From Corythucha ciliata (Eukaryota; Arthropoda; Insecta; Hemiptera; Tingidae), in assembly GCA_038030265.1 (NCBI GenBank), contig CM075942.1:13288029-13352028 (forward strand): 64,000 nucleotides of DNA, written 5' to 3'. This document shows positions 24,961-37,600 of the stretch, piece after piece. The notes below the pieces were generated by a model. It was given only the letters and a program-made list of their open reading frames with translations, had not been told where the DNA came from and made no database searches. Position 1 is the stretch's first letter. Each line of letters begins with the position of its first letter. The translations under genes were made by a program, and so were the position numbers.

Positions 24961-25209
24961 CCAAGTTAGCCATGCACCCCACTTTTCCCACTTTCAGCCG
25001 CAAATTACAGTTTTTTCTCAATTTTAGCTGCGAATTAGCAATTATTTCCCCTTTTATTAACGAATTAGCCCTTTTTTGCTCAAGTTTTAACGAAATTGCC
25101 TCTTGCAACGTCATATTGGTGTATTTTAAATTTTAATAGCCGTGAATAAACCGGTTTTCTCAATGTAATTATTGTAAAATTAGCGGGTTGTCCAAATTTT
25201 AGCCGCGTT
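24690..25209 (-). repeat. Degenerate repeat array, family B (reverse)
   Basis: TTTTTCTCAATTTTAGCCGC and GAATTAGCC units, i.e. the reverse complement of the 19851-20430 pattern. It includes a run of more than 30 T at about 24927-24960 and ends abruptly at 25209 where a different sequence begins. Confidence 0.8.
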
Positions 25210-25799
25210 CAGGGGTGCATCACCAAGACCGAGAAAAAGTTTCAGTCCCGTCTCGGTCTCGGAAACCAAGAGCGAGATTGCATTTACTTGACCGTGACCG
25301 AGAACAATAACACCACTCTTGGATCGGATGTAAACGTGCTGTAAACTTCTTCCTCTCTAAATTGAAGCATTTTGACCGTACCATTAGCCCAATAAATGTG
25401 TACACAGAGATTGTGAGCCAAGGATTATTATTTTTGTACACCTACTTCGTTTCTAATTATTCTTTCATGAACGGCATTATTCATTCCGGTCCAGTCTTCA
25501 TCGAAATACAGGACCAGACCGGCCATTAGACGCCAATTACAAACCGTCCACAAAAGTACGGGGGTAATATTGCATGGCTTTAAATTAATTCAAATAGCGA
25601 GGCAGTCTTTAATTTCTGCAATGGCTTGAACGGATCGAATCCATCTGAGGGGGGGGGGGGCGTCGTAAATGAAATGGTCCATATCCGACCGCCAGCTGTC
25701 GGAGCGAACCAGACGTGACAGTGAATTCCAGATGTCCACCAAAATGAATTAATATTTCAGTCTCTCATAGTCTTGTTCGAACCTTGTTCAGGTAATAAA

Positions 25800-26886
25800 A
25801 GTTATTGTGAAAGGTGCGAGTCATCGGCCGTGGAAGGAGGCAGATATACGCGATGAGGACGGTGAACCAGCGCTCTTCCTGGATGTTGCTCGAGCTTTCA
25901 ACAAAGTTTGGCATCAAGGCTTGGTGGTCAAATTGGAAAAAGATCTGCCAGGTCAATTCTGTCAAATCATCGACTCATATGTTACGGGAACTCGGGTAGG
26001 TATTTCCGAGTGAAACATGAACAAGAATATTCAGAAATGAAAGAAGTTTCGCCAGGTGTCCTCAAGGGAACGTACTGGGACAACTCCTCTATCTTCCTCT
26101 ACACGAGTGACTTGTCTAGCGAAGGGTTGGCTACGACTGGAACATTTGCTGACGATAGCATTTGCTGCCGTATTGGCAGTAGGAAACACTGTCGAAGAAT
26201 CAACTGCAAAACTTCAGAAAGCAGTGGATAAAACAAATAATTGGACCAAGAAATGGCGAATAAAACTGAATGAAGCTAAAACCTCACGAATCAATTTTAC
26301 TTACAAAAAAAGTGCAAACAATCCCCGTGCAACTTAACAGTCAACTAATTCAATACTCAAACACCGCCAAATATTTGGGTATGACGCTAGACTCAAAACT
26401 TAAATGGAAGGAACATCTAAAAAAAAAGGGGGTGACGTTAAACAAATAACAACAAAGATGTTGGGGGCATGACCCACCAAACAATCACGAAAAATTGCAC
26501 CGAAGGAGCGGCCCAGTTTCCGTTTCGATCTCAGACCCTCTCAGCTACCTGAGCCACTCGGCCCTGGTCTCATCAGTCTGGCAAGACTGGACCGCACCTT
26601 CGATGCAATTTTTTGAGATGAAAAATCAAGTTCAGAAAAATGTATTGACTCCTTGGACCACATCATTCGGACATGGAGATTCACAATAAAGTGCTTATTT
26701 ATAAGCTCATACTGAAACCAACTTGGAGCTATGGCATCCAACTCTGGGGATGTACGAAGAAGTCAAATGTCAAAATTATTCAGACTCGCATCGCTAGTAC
26801 ACCGTGGTTCACCCGCAACGACGACCTCCACCGAGATCTAATGGTGGACGCCGTCTATGAAATAACTAAAAACCAAGCGCTGAGAC
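25800..26886 (+). pseudogene. Jockey-like LINE reverse transcriptase, decayed (5' part)
   Basis: Fragments in shifting frames read as the C-terminal two thirds of a non-LTR reverse transcriptase: ALFLDVARAFNKVWHQGL (about 25871-25924), a following GVLKGTYW region, TFADDS (RT catalytic motif, about 26143-26160), KKWRIKLNEAKT (about 26250-26285), KYLGMTLDSKLKWKEHLKKK, then LKPTWSYGIQLWG (26711-26749) and DLHRDLMVDAVYEITK. Order and wording match Jockey-clade LINEs. At least three frameshifts and a stop make it non-functional. It has no recognisable ORF1 or endonuclease, so it is 5'-truncated. It is interrupted by a palindromic insert (26490-26614) and by a MITE at 26887. Confidence 0.8.
26490..26614. 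repeat. Palindromic 125 bp insert within the LINE
   Basis: 28-29 bp inverted arms (26490-26517 and 26586-26614) share AAAAATTGCA, CGAAGG, GCGG and CCAGT with three mismatches. The loop on the minus strand holds GTGGCTCAGGTAG and GATCGAAAC, which recall tRNA A and B boxes, but their spacing (about 14 bases) is too short for a normal tRNA. It could be a small MITE or a rearranged SINE. Confidence 0.5.
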
Positions 26887-27352
26887 CATAGAGATAAATA
26901 TACCTGGAGGGTGAATTGGTCAACGCGCATGTGGATCAACATGCGAGTCAGCTGACAGGTCCTTGGTTGAATTTCAGCGCCAAAATTGTGGAAGGGGAAT
27001 GCTTGTGAAACAACCCAAGGCCAATGAACTGAAGGATAACAGATAATAAATAATTTTTCAAGAGAATTTCTGGTGAAGAAGGTGCTCATTTGTTCGTGAA
27101 AAAAGATAAAGTGTGCTAATATAGTAAAATGGGCAAATACTGCTGCATTTGTTGTTCTAAAACAATTGTTTTAAAATACAGCAAGCGCCGGGAGGGAATG
27201 TTATTGCCACCCCAACTTCCCGCTCAGATTCAACTTGGGACCTGTCAGCTGACCGGTTCCTCCCTCTTGCCCCTCCACTCCATCTCATGTTGATCCACTC
27301 TTTCACCTCCTTTGCGCACCCAATTCACCCTCCAGGTATATTTATCTCTATG
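26887..27352. mobile_element. MITE with 33 bp perfect TIRs and 8 bp target duplication
   Basis: Ends are perfect 33 bp inverted repeats starting CATAGAGATAAATATACC (26887-26919 and 27320-27352), with further subterminal similarity (GTGGATCAACATG, GTCAGCTGAC) extending the arms past 100 bp with one arm longer. The direct duplication GCTGAGAC (26879-26886 and 27353-27360) lies exactly outside the TIRs. The 8 bp duplication points to hAT or P superfamily. The 466 bp element is non-coding. It inserted into the LINE, whose reading resumes at 27353. Confidence 0.9.
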
Positions 27353-27506
27353 GCTGAGACATGAAAAAATGATCCTCAGCCATGTAAATGAAGATGTTCA
27401 TCGCCTACTGGACAGGGATGGGACACTCAGACGCCTGCGCAGGACGAAGCCTCTGGACCTTTCCCCTTCGCCGAAACAACGAGCAGAGATCTATGATGTA
27501 AAGTGA
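27353..27506 (+). pseudogene. Jockey-like LINE, 3' end of the coding region
   Basis: After the MITE the LINE sequence continues: HEKMILSHVNEDVHRLLD then RRLRRTKPLDLSP, the Arg-rich C-terminal ending typical of Jockey-clade pol proteins, and a stop at 27504-27506. It belongs to the fragment ending at 26886. Confidence 0.75.
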
Positions 27507-28056
27507 ACAGACAATGTTTTTTTTTTTTAGGCTAGCCACTGGGCTACGTTCCCATACCAAGTGCATAATGTGAAGAACGAATAGCTAGATGAGTTGTCAC
27601 TCAGTTGTTATTGCATGATATTAAAAAAAAACAAAAAACAAAAAAAAAAAAAACTGATAGTCGTAGCCAACCGATTTCTTTAATGATACTCAATTTATTT
27701 AAATGAAAAAAACCTCTCCTCCCCCTCTCTCACCATTTAATCGCTTTCTGTTCCATTAAAATATTATGCATTTTCATGAAAATTTTACTTAGGCATAGGC
27801 CGATCTAGAGGGTGGGGTTACAGGGGATCTGATAAAATCGTTCTAAACGTAGGGGGGGGGGGACGTAGGGTTTTGATTCCCTCCCCCCTCTATCAATAAA
27901 CCGAGACTTTTGAGACGAGATCGAGACTTTCGAGAAGAGACCGAGACTTTCGAGACGAGACCAAGCCCGAGACCCACTTTTTAATTACGAGACTGAGATC
28001 ATCTTAATTCCTAATGACCGAATGCGTAAGTCTCGGTCTCGGCCTCGTGCATCACT
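27507..28056. repeat. Non-coding tail with GAGACC repeats
   Basis: A and T runs, then an irregular GAGACTTTCGAGACGAGA-type repeat at 27895-28045. The left side of the composite (25218-25310) has the complementary GTCTCGGTCTCGG pattern, so the two may be ends of one older element. Confidence 0.5.
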
Positions 28057-28840
28057 AAGCCACGCTATAAAGTTTTTTCTCTTATACATAGTCGTGAATT
28101 TGAGATTTTTCATCGATTTCTACGTCAAAATAAAAGTTTTTATTGTACATTTTAGGAATGAATTCGCGATTTTCCCAGATTTCAGCCGAATTTGTCTCCA
28201 GAAACAACAAAATAATTAGCAGTGATTTTTACCAATATGCTCACCGCGGATGAGCGAAATATCCTTTCTTAATTTCAGCACGAAATATACCATTTTTATC
28301 TATGAATTATTTTTTTTCTATTTTTAGCCATGATTTAACGTTTTTATCACTTAGACGTAAATGAACGCCTTCCCCAATCTCTATTCGTGAATTGACGATT
28401 TTCCTCATTTTAAGCCGCAAATTAGGATTTTCTCCAACTTTAGCAGACAATTAGCGTTTTTTCATAATTTTAGCCGTGAGTAAGCTTCTGTTCAAATTAT
28501 TCTAGTTTTAGCCGTGAATTAGCAATTTTTATGAATTTTCGCCCAAAATTTGCGTTTCTGTCGATTTTTGGCACTTTCAGCCATGAATCGTCACTTTTTC
28601 AGGCGGAGTCTTGACCTAAGAGCAGCAAATTAGCGGTTTATTCCAAACTACCGCAGATATTGGAATCTGCGATTTATTCCTAATTGTATCTGCGAATTGT
28701 TTTTTTCTTGATTTTAGCCGAAATTTTTCTCTGAAACCGCTTTAAACTTTTCCCCATGCAATTACATCCGAGTGTTGACGCTTTTTCTAATTTTTAGCCG
28801 TGAATTTGCGATATTTCTCACTTTTAGACGCGTACCTGGG
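28057..28840 (-). repeat. Degenerate repeat array, family B (reverse)
   Basis: Continuation of the array ending at 25209: TTTTTAGCCGTGAATTAGC-type units. Its first 90 bp resemble 53536-53600 in unit order (TCTCTT, GTGAATTTG, TCGATTTCT, GTCAAA). Confidence 0.8.
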
Positions 28841-31800
28841 ACGGGCTATACCACTCCTGCCATGCCTGGTGACAATTGACAATTGACCTGCACTTTTAAG
28901 GTTTGATCGTTCAAATGGGCGTTGTTTGGATTTTCAAGACTCACAGTCGCGTGTTTTAGCATGTTAACAATAAATGGTCTATATTTGGTGTTTTGAATGA
29001 GCCACGCACACGCGATGACATTTATAGCAGCGAAATTTGACCAAATTTATGTTAAAAAGAGCCTGACCCGTTTAATTTGCGTGCTTTGAGATTGGTTTTT
29101 TTTGAATGAGGCAACATCCGCGGTGAATTGGTTCATGAAATATGGCCGAGTGAAGACGAGCTGAGTCGTTAAATAATGTTATAAAAATAACGTTTTCTTG
29201 AGTCACTGCGAATATTTCCTGTCACCCTTTTGGCGAATGTGCCCAGCAAAGCTATGCAAGTGCCTGCACGGTGGCGGCGGCCCTTTCACGCGACCGCTAA
29301 AACGCCTAAAATGTGTGTCCGGTTGAAGTTCAGTAGCTCTATAGCTGGGACTTCCAGGAGTCTCTTCCTATACCTCTTGCGAAACCAAAACATTCATGTT
29401 ATTCGTAACTTCAAGCGACAAAACCGAAAGTTAATTTATTTAATTGAATAATTAATTAGCTTTACTTTTCTTGAAGGGTATCGTTTATCTTATGTTGGGC
29501 GTGAAGGTTAATTACTGGGTGGACAATGAAAAAAAAAAAAGAAAAAAAAAGGAGACACTGTAAGAGAGTGAATGAGTATGAGCGAGAAAATTCATTCAAA
29601 CTCATTAAATAAATTTATTTTGCCGACCTTTAGCCTTTACAAGGAGCTCTTATCACGAATACAGTCGTGAAAATGTGCAAAGAATACGCACACCCCAAGA
29701 GAAATAATTATGGGGGTCACAATAGAAAAACCCTTTAGGCCTATCTTCTCCTCCTGAGCTTTTCGCGATACTCTCGCGTGGGTGAAAAATAATTAAACAA
29801 AAGAACAATTTTAGCAGTTTTCGATGAGAAACATTGAAGAATGGTTTGGGGGCCTCCACGCCAACATAGTACAATGCTAATTAGTAGATCGTGTGGCAAG
29901 TTATAGATATCCAGCTGTGAATTATAAATTGTTCGTGAATAACATTTTCATAAATCAGTTTTATTCGTTATTAATTGCATTTAATTGTGTATCTGAAGCC
30001 TTCTGAGAGTATGTTTCCAACCTGTTTTTTTGAGCTCGCGTTCAATCGTGGTGTGAACAGTGACAAATGCCTTCGTGACCTCCTCATTTGTCAACTCTGT
30101 TTACTTGAAAATCATTATTTGTTTTAATTATTATTTTGAGTTCTATTTAACGGAATTTTTGATTAGATAGTAATAATTATAAATAAACGGAAATAACAAT
30201 TTTGAATGAAATGAGAAACGATCTCCATACTTGATACTTGTTCTGATTGGCTATTAATTGCGATCTCCGCACTTTTTTTTATCCTACGCATAAATTTATT
30301 CGATTTGGTAATTAATTGTTCGTTTTATATCTGTTTCAGGTACGTAGTCGATATCAACTTCGAATGAGGGCAAGTACACTTTTCAGGAGTAAGATTTTTG
30401 TCGCTCTTTTCTTATGTGTTTTGACACATCAGGGCATGGGAAATATTTCAGTTTTCTATTTAGTTTGGGATTGTTGGGGAGGGCAGACAACCCTTAATCG
30501 TCAGCCCGTAAAGAACTCTCACGTCTCTATTAAAGGGCAATAATAACGAGGAAAAAAAAAGAGAGTAAAGAGTGAGAGAAGGAGGGCCTTTTTAAAAGCA
30601 CCCCATCCTCCAACAATCTTACACCACCAAACCTCCAGCATCCCGTGCCTTCTCCTCTTTTTTTTTTTCCTTCTTTTTAAGATTTATGTATTGGATGGGA
30701 GACAACAGTGCAACAAGACCACAAAAACCAAACAGCCGCTACTTTACGAACTGTTAATATCCAAACAGGATTGAAATGATGCGGGGAGGGAGGAAGGGCG
30801 ACACGGGTGACTTGTGAGGTGGGGAGGAGGATGGGTTTTTCCCCACACGACACAACGATGAAGAAGAAGTAGAGGCTATCCCAGGGAATTGGAAACAGAA
30901 AAAAAAAAACGAGAATTATACCTTTGGTAAGAGATAAAGGCCGCCTTTGGAGCTAACGGAGATTTATCGCTTTATTCCTTTCGTGTTTTTTTTATATTAT
31001 TATTATTTTTCATTCTTTTTTATTTGGAGCACATCTGAAGGAGTGTTACATCAGAGAGGGGCCTTCTTTCTACTGCTCTACCTCCCTATAGTCAATTCCC
31101 TCTAGGACGACGTTAATCGCTCACTTCCGCAGATTTTTTTCAGGGTGCTGCTTCATTTTATTTGAATTTCCTCGCTGTAAATTGTTGTCCAGTTTGTTCA
31201 AATATGTTTAGGATGAACTTTCACCGTCATTATTTGTTTCTATTTGTGACATAAAACTATAATTATGCTCTGTCTTCATTGAAATGAGGTTCTCGTTAAG
31301 TTCGCTTGAAAAAAAAAAAAAAATTAATTGCAAGCTACTCTTTCCACCATCCTAGAAACTAGCAACCAGCACCTAATCATTAGGAAAAAAAAAACTAGCA
31401 ATTCCTCAAAAACTGCTTCTTCAACAAGTGGTCCTAATTTTTCTTTTCCTTCTTTTCCAACTTCAAGTTTCCGACCTCCCCAAGCGATAAATCCGCACAA
31501 CCGAAGGTCGAGAAATCGCGAGAGGTTAACGTCCACCCCCCCCCCCTCACAACTAATCAAGCCGCGTTTTTCTAAATTACTTTTTAATTCATTTTTCTTC
31601 GCTCGAGCATAATACAACGGCCCAAAGGAGGCAAACCAGACACTCTTCCTCCTTCCCCCCACCACGTTAGCACTATCTCACAGCACTACCAAGTTTACAA
31701 TCTGAACCTCTTTTTTATTTTTTTTTTTTTAAATGCGTGACTTGTATTTATAGCATCGTCACTTGAGTTAAAGACGAGCATTTAAGGTGCGTGTGGCAGG

Positions 31801-32279
31801 CTACAAGGAGTTTTTATTGGAAGAAACGAACGAAATAGTATATATAAAACAAAAAAAAACTGTTACAATTATCATTTACAAAACTGGACATCTTGGCCGG
31901 TTTTTTACCTCTAAAAATACATTGTCTCACTCTTGTCAGTCTCTCCTGTCTTTTAACGAAAAATGTCTGAGTTCCAGTGTATTATAGGCTTTGATATTAG
32001 TCTTGGAATCGGGCCTTATCGTGTAGTATCCCCGCAGCCGTTTAGACAGCTACAAGTCGGCGTTATTTACCCCGTAAGTGTCAAGACTGTGATAGACAAA
32101 CACAAAATGTGCGGGCGATAGGTGGACTGACTGGACGGTTGGGGTGGGTTTATTTAAAACAATTCTGTTCAGTATCACGTTCTTTTTTTTTTCGGTTTTC
32201 AAGAAGTTATTAGTGGATGCATGGCGTGGATCGAGGTATTCTGATAGAGGAGGGAGAGGGGCACGATTAAAATTCCAAT
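28841..32279. other. Repeat-poor intron island
   Basis: Largely single-copy-looking AT-rich DNA. 29430-30240 is particularly rich in TAAT words (for example TTAATTTATTTAATTGAATA at 29430-29449). No coding region recognised; ORFs are short and low-complexity. Confidence 0.4.
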
Positions 32280-32740
32280 CAATTTCGCGAGTCAAAATTT
32301 TACGGATTATTGGTACTCACGAAAACAAATTTAACGAGTCTTGCTCACTCAGAAAGTTATTTTCGCAAGGGCCGACTCCGTAAAAAGGCAATTTTTCAAG
32401 GGTTTTTCACCACCAAAAAAAACTATTCAGCGGTTTGGCCTCTTTCAACGTCCCAATTTCACACACTTACGAGAACCCTCTTTCACGGTTAGCGACTTTT
32501 AAAAATTGTATTCGCGAAATGGCCGAATTCGCAAGTTTTCTCAATTTTATTCAAAAACCGACGGGAGAATGCGACTTTTGGAATTGATGAAATGAACCAC
32601 AGCTTGGGGTTTCTTTCAATTTCGTCCGCTGAACAGGCAAAATTGAGAATTTTTTTATTTAGTATTTTATCCCCCAGAATCGCCCAATTGAAATTTTTTA
32701 GAAATCGGAACCTCAGACCTGCAGGTGCAGGACACCTGCA
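32280..32740. repeat. Degenerate family-C-like array
   Basis: Units with TTCGCGAGTCAAAATTTT, CGCGAAATGGCC and ATTTTTCAAGGG words at about 35-40 bp; weaker than other C blocks. Confidence 0.5.
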
Positions 32741-32869
32741 CAATCCATGTTCGCTCTTCTCCACACGTGTTTTCGGTGCGAATGTAAGCCACTTAGAGGG
32801 TGGGGAGGGGGACTGTTCCAGTGACATTTTACTAATGTTGTATGATGCCCATTATATGGTTAAAATTTA

Positions 32870-33334
32870 GAAAACTCGCTAACGCATTGTTCATGGTACA
32901 AGCCAAAGGCTAACATGATGAAAAAGCAGTAATTCTGGGTCAAAAATGAAACAAAAAACACTTATTGAAGGCCTAAATCATGCATAAATTGAGAAAAACA
33001 CTTACTCACAGCAAAAACATCGATTCACATCTTGACTGCAGATAAGAACAATCACTTATTCAAGGCCATAAACCATAATATAATAAAACGCTGCTAAATA
33101 TAGGTAAAAGCGCTAATTCACGGCTAGAATTGAGAAATACACAATAATTCGAGTCACAAATCGAGAAAACGCCTACTTGTGGTTTTTGGAGGACAATTTA
33201 CGGCTATGTAGAAGAGAAAAGCGCTAATTGATGACTAGAAAAGAACAGAAAACTCTAATTCGCAGTTAAAACCAAGTAAAAGCGCTTATTCACGACTGAA
33301 ATTCAGAAAAAAGTTCTCATTTCAAGAAAAAAAT
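32870..33334 (+). repeat. Degenerate repeat array, family B (forward)
   Basis: GCGCTAATTCACGGCTAGAA and TGAGAAA units (clear at 33100-33300). 32741-32869 to its left is undistinguished. Confidence 0.75.
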
Positions 33335-34645
33335 GTGAAATCTCAAAAACTCGAAAGCCTTTCCAAAACTGGCAATTTCTCCGAAATTCAGACACGAAAC
33401 ATGTAATCGCGTGAATATTCAGCCATAGGAACTTCCAATTTCGTACAGGTAGTCGTCAGACTTTTTGAGCTGTTTGTGTACGGTACCGGCTAGGTTCGTC
33501 CACCCCAAAACCGGCAATTTTTCTTAAAAATTAAAATTAAGACACGAAAAAGTCCGTTCCACGGATATTCAGCGAAAAATTCATCGAATCGCGTTATTTT
33601 TCGGTTGCACATCACATTTTATAACATAGAGCAGACGATCTATCCGAACGATACGGGGAAGCGGCCACTTAAAAAACTGGTCCCGAAAATTACAGAAATT
33701 AAGAGAACCAAATCTTGTAATTTAGATAAAATTAAGCTCCGAATCATGCAGGTTCACATGAGTTGAGAGCCGAAACTCGAATTGCTGCAGATTTACAGCC
33801 ATGTAATTACCATTTTCCTGGGTATTCATCAGGCTCTCCGCTCTTTAAGGGCCTAGGCTACGTAAGAGCCGGCTATCCCGTTAGGTCCACCGCTACGAAA
33901 AAAAGCCCCAAAACTTGCCATTTGGCGTAAATTAACGCCAAAAGACCCGGAACTTCCAATTTCACAGATATATTTATCCGCGGGAAAATTGAATTGTGCT
34001 CAAATGAAGTACCTACTCGAATATATGAACAAAAAAAGGCCTGAAACTTCCAATGTGCTTTGAAACATCCAAAGTCCCAGATATTTGCCAACAAAATGTA
34101 TTAATTCTTTTGGAGTACGGCGTATTTGGTCCTCGCCAGCCTATAGGGCGCGGTGAGGCCGGCAATAGGCCGTGGTCCAAGCCCACAAAAATAATATTGC
34201 AAACTTGTAATTTAACGGATAGTTGGCACTGAAACTTGCAATATTCTCGAAATTAAGCGATCCCTTTACCTTTTTAAAATTTTCACGAACCAATAAATGC
34301 ATTTTCGCAGGAATCAAGATCCGAATGCTTGAAACTGTCAATTTCGCGTATATTCAGCCATTTGTACTCCCACCCAAATTAGGAATTCAATCGCTCAACT
34401 TGGATCCAAAACATGCAAGCTCATTCAATTTTAAATTTGAAAATAATTTAATGTTCAAAAAATTCAAATTCGAAGTTAAGAGCACAGTCAGGACCGATTT
34501 GCACATCAGGATTCACGCCTAAAAGGCACTGCGACTTGCTGTTTCACAGAAATTGGAACGTAAAAGTTTACAAAATCGTGAATGTTCAGCCAGGAAAATT
34601 CTAATTTCACCGATGTTTACCTTCAAAATGTTGCAATTATGCGGC
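33335..34645. repeat. Degenerate repeat array, family D
   Basis: Longer units with GAAACTTGCAATTTC, CGAAATTAAG and ATATTCAGCC in recurring order, probably 55-70 bp composite units. Also present at 40870-42360. The words TCGCGTATATTCAGCC and ATTTCGC tie it loosely to family C. Confidence 0.65.
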
Positions 34646-37600
34646 TGTTGGTTAGAACACTTGAGGGCTGGCTAGCCCTTAGTCAATGGGGAGCTCCGTA
34701 CTTGCGAGGGTCGTGCGGGCACGGTCAACTGCTCAGAAGACCGTGGTCCATCGCCGTAAAAAAAAATTACTCGATCCTTCATCATCTGTTGCACGGAAGT
34801 AACGCTTCCTTTATTCCACACGCCCCCCGCCCCCGCCGCTGCTGCCACGTGGATCTTTCCACGTACTTTTATCATAACTCAATCTGAGGGAAAGTAATTT
34901 CGTAAACATTCAAAACTTCCCCATTCGCCAGCCATATTATGCCTGCTTCGGACAAATCTGACGAGACAACTAGCAATAAATCAAATTCCTTATACGGCAA
35001 ACACCAGTAAAGGAGAGGGGGGGGGGCTGCGAAGAGAGCCAGAGAAAAGAGAGTTATTATATAGAAAAAAGTTATTAGGTCACGCGGCATTCGATCAACG
35101 GGAGAAAGAGGAGAAGACGCACGTTTCCAATCGATGATCTTTTTCTTTTGAAAAAGACGGAAGTCACTAGTTAGGAAGGATGAACAATTTTTTGACAGCC
35201 CACCGTTTCTTTTGATGCGAGGGTGGTTGGGTATGGCGGGAAAAAATTGGTTCGGGAACAAAGTCTCAGTGAAATAATTCTCATTTTATTAATGGGGTGC
35301 AACTCGGAAAGCTTTAAGAAAAAAAAAACTGACCGTTGGAGTTACTTAGGAATGGGTAAGTAGAGAAAATGGTCAAAGGGGAAGAGGAGATTAATAGCAT
35401 TGAAAATGTGAATACTTGTGCTATCTTGAGGCAAAGATATTTTATTACAAAAAAAAGGATTGCTAAAATCAACTGTTGCACCGTTTTACGTTTTAGAATG
35501 CCAGAAATTCCATGATTTTTCTTTCCCTTGTTTTAAAAGCTGTTAATGGGTCTTGTACGAGGGAAATGAAGAGGGGGAGGTTATTGTTCAACAGGGAACT
35601 TATCAACCTGGTTCATCTTTTCTTCTTCAAAGGAGTATTTGGAATTCCAAGGGGTGACGACAAATAGAGCCACTAATAACCGGCACGTCATCGTAATTCA
35701 CCATCCCTTGTAGAAGAGCGAGGCCACCAAACTTGGAGCCTTCACTTTTTTTTCTTTTTTTCCTTCTTTTTATTCTGGAGTGAACAAGTGGCTAAACAGT
35801 TCTAGATGATGTGGAGAGTGGTGTAAGAAGGAGGGTAAGGTAATACACAGCTCTTCCACAGTCGTTTATAGTGGAAGAAGAAGAAGAAAAAAAGTGCAGG
35901 TTGAGTGCCTCCGGTCCGCTTCTGGATGATATCCTCTCCCGAGAGGAGCCCCGCGCGCAATGAAGAAAAGATTTATGCTCCTGACTCTCCCTCAGCGCAC
36001 AGATTCCCCGGGACTACCCACTGAGATTCGGCGTAGAAAGTAAATCAACCCGCACCCACCCCACACATGAGAGACCTTTGTCCTTTAGGTTAATCGTTTT
36101 ATAATTTATTAATGCCTATGTACGGCGGGCGTCGTGGAGAAGACATATAGGTTACCGCCTTGCGATGATTCAGTAATGTGTCTTTGCGTGTTTTATTGGA
36201 ATTATAGCAGCTTTTGTGGCGCTCAAATATCTCTCTTGCCCCCCTCATCCTCCGACCACCCAATAGCCATAGCCGACACCGACACTCTTGATCAGGGAGA
36301 AAAAAAAAAAAAAAAAATCAAAAGAGGACAAAAGTTTGACTTGCCAATTTCTCTTTTCCCGGGTTTTCTATAGAAATACCCCTGACTGGCAGTGCATTGG
36401 CTTTGGTATTGGCGAACAAGGAACAGGGGGAGAGGCTTGATTTTTATTCAGGAGTCTAAAAAAAGGGTTTCAGAAGCTTTCGAGGTAATTAGTCGCGAGG
36501 TGTCAATGATTGGAAGAAAAAAAGGACTATAGTTTGAGACCCGACTGTGAGAGGTGGAGGACATGAAAAAAAAAAAGAGTAGAAAAAAAAAAAAAAGAAA
36601 TCCCGCGGAAAAGTGCGAAGGGTGGTCCATTAAAAATAGTGAAAGAGTAAGTGGGGCATTGTCTGTGGCACCCCCTTTGATGCGAACGGCTGCGTTGAAG
36701 GAAGCGGGGTCTTTTTCGACAGATACAAATGGTAGCTCCCTTCGGGAAAAAAATATATTGAGAGAGAGAGACAGAGTGAGTGAGTGTGAAAGAGAAAGAA
36801 AGACAGGAGAAATAGTGCGAGGGAGAGATCTCAAAACTCTCTGTTTATTGAATACCCATACAGCTAGGGAATGTTTCACCCCTTTCCCACACACCCCTAG
36901 CTCATCTTCTGTTTTTCCTCGAGGTTTCCCTTCGTTTTTGGGGGATAGAAAATTTGACGGAGAAGCCCTTTCCCTCGCTTCGAAAGAATTCAGTAAAAAA
37001 AAAAGAAGAGAGAAAAAAGGCGTAAACTAAAGGAAAAAAAAAAACTTAAGTTTTGTTGTTTAGGCCCCTTTTAATAGAATAAACAGCCTCCAACAAGTGA
37101 AACAAAACACACGCTTCTTCATCGAGTTTTTTTTCTCTCTCTCTCTCTCAAATATAAGCGGTAACCTCATCGCCAAAAAAAAAAGAAAAAAAAAAGAGTA
37201 CGAACGCCGACATCTCAACCTGTTTGTCTATTCGTAAAACGAACGGCTCAACTCGGTGGTCAATTACCATCTAATTGTTCTTACTAATTACCAACACGGT
37301 CAAATGTAAATCATAATTGCTTAGATGTCCGGCCGACGCATTTCCATAACATCTCGCGATGCACGTTTTTTTTTTTTTTTTTTTTGTCTATGCATATAGG
37401 AGTTGCGCTCGCCGCACCAAAAAATATGTAACTTGTTTTTCAATAGCTAATTAAACTAAATAAAAATAGCACGTTTTTCCATCCCGCACTTCAGCCACTC
37501 GTTCTGAATTTCTGTCTATTGTTAGGAAAATATCGTAATTTAAATATCTAGATACAAAATTAAAGAAAATATGTTTTTTTTTTTCTTCTTCTAAAAAAAG

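Larger units (their letters stand above)
25210..28056. mobile_element. Composite insertion splitting a family-B array
   Basis: Family B in reverse orientation stops at 25209 (AGCCGCGTT) and resumes in the same orientation at about 28050 (AGCCACGCT). Between lie GAGACC/GGTCTCG-rich ends (25218-25310 and 27895-28045), a Jockey-like LINE and nested small elements. The left boundary CAGGGGTGCATCACC has the look of a hAT terminus, but the right end is not its reverse complement, so the outer element is not firmly classified. Confidence 0.45.

Noticed and set aside
26522..26556. tRNA gene on the minus strand
   Set aside because: A- and B-box-like words are only about 14 bases apart and no cloverleaf can be drawn.
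36448..37030. ORFs of 148 and 158 codons on opposite strands
   Set aside because: Both derive from A/G-rich and T/C-rich simple sequence.
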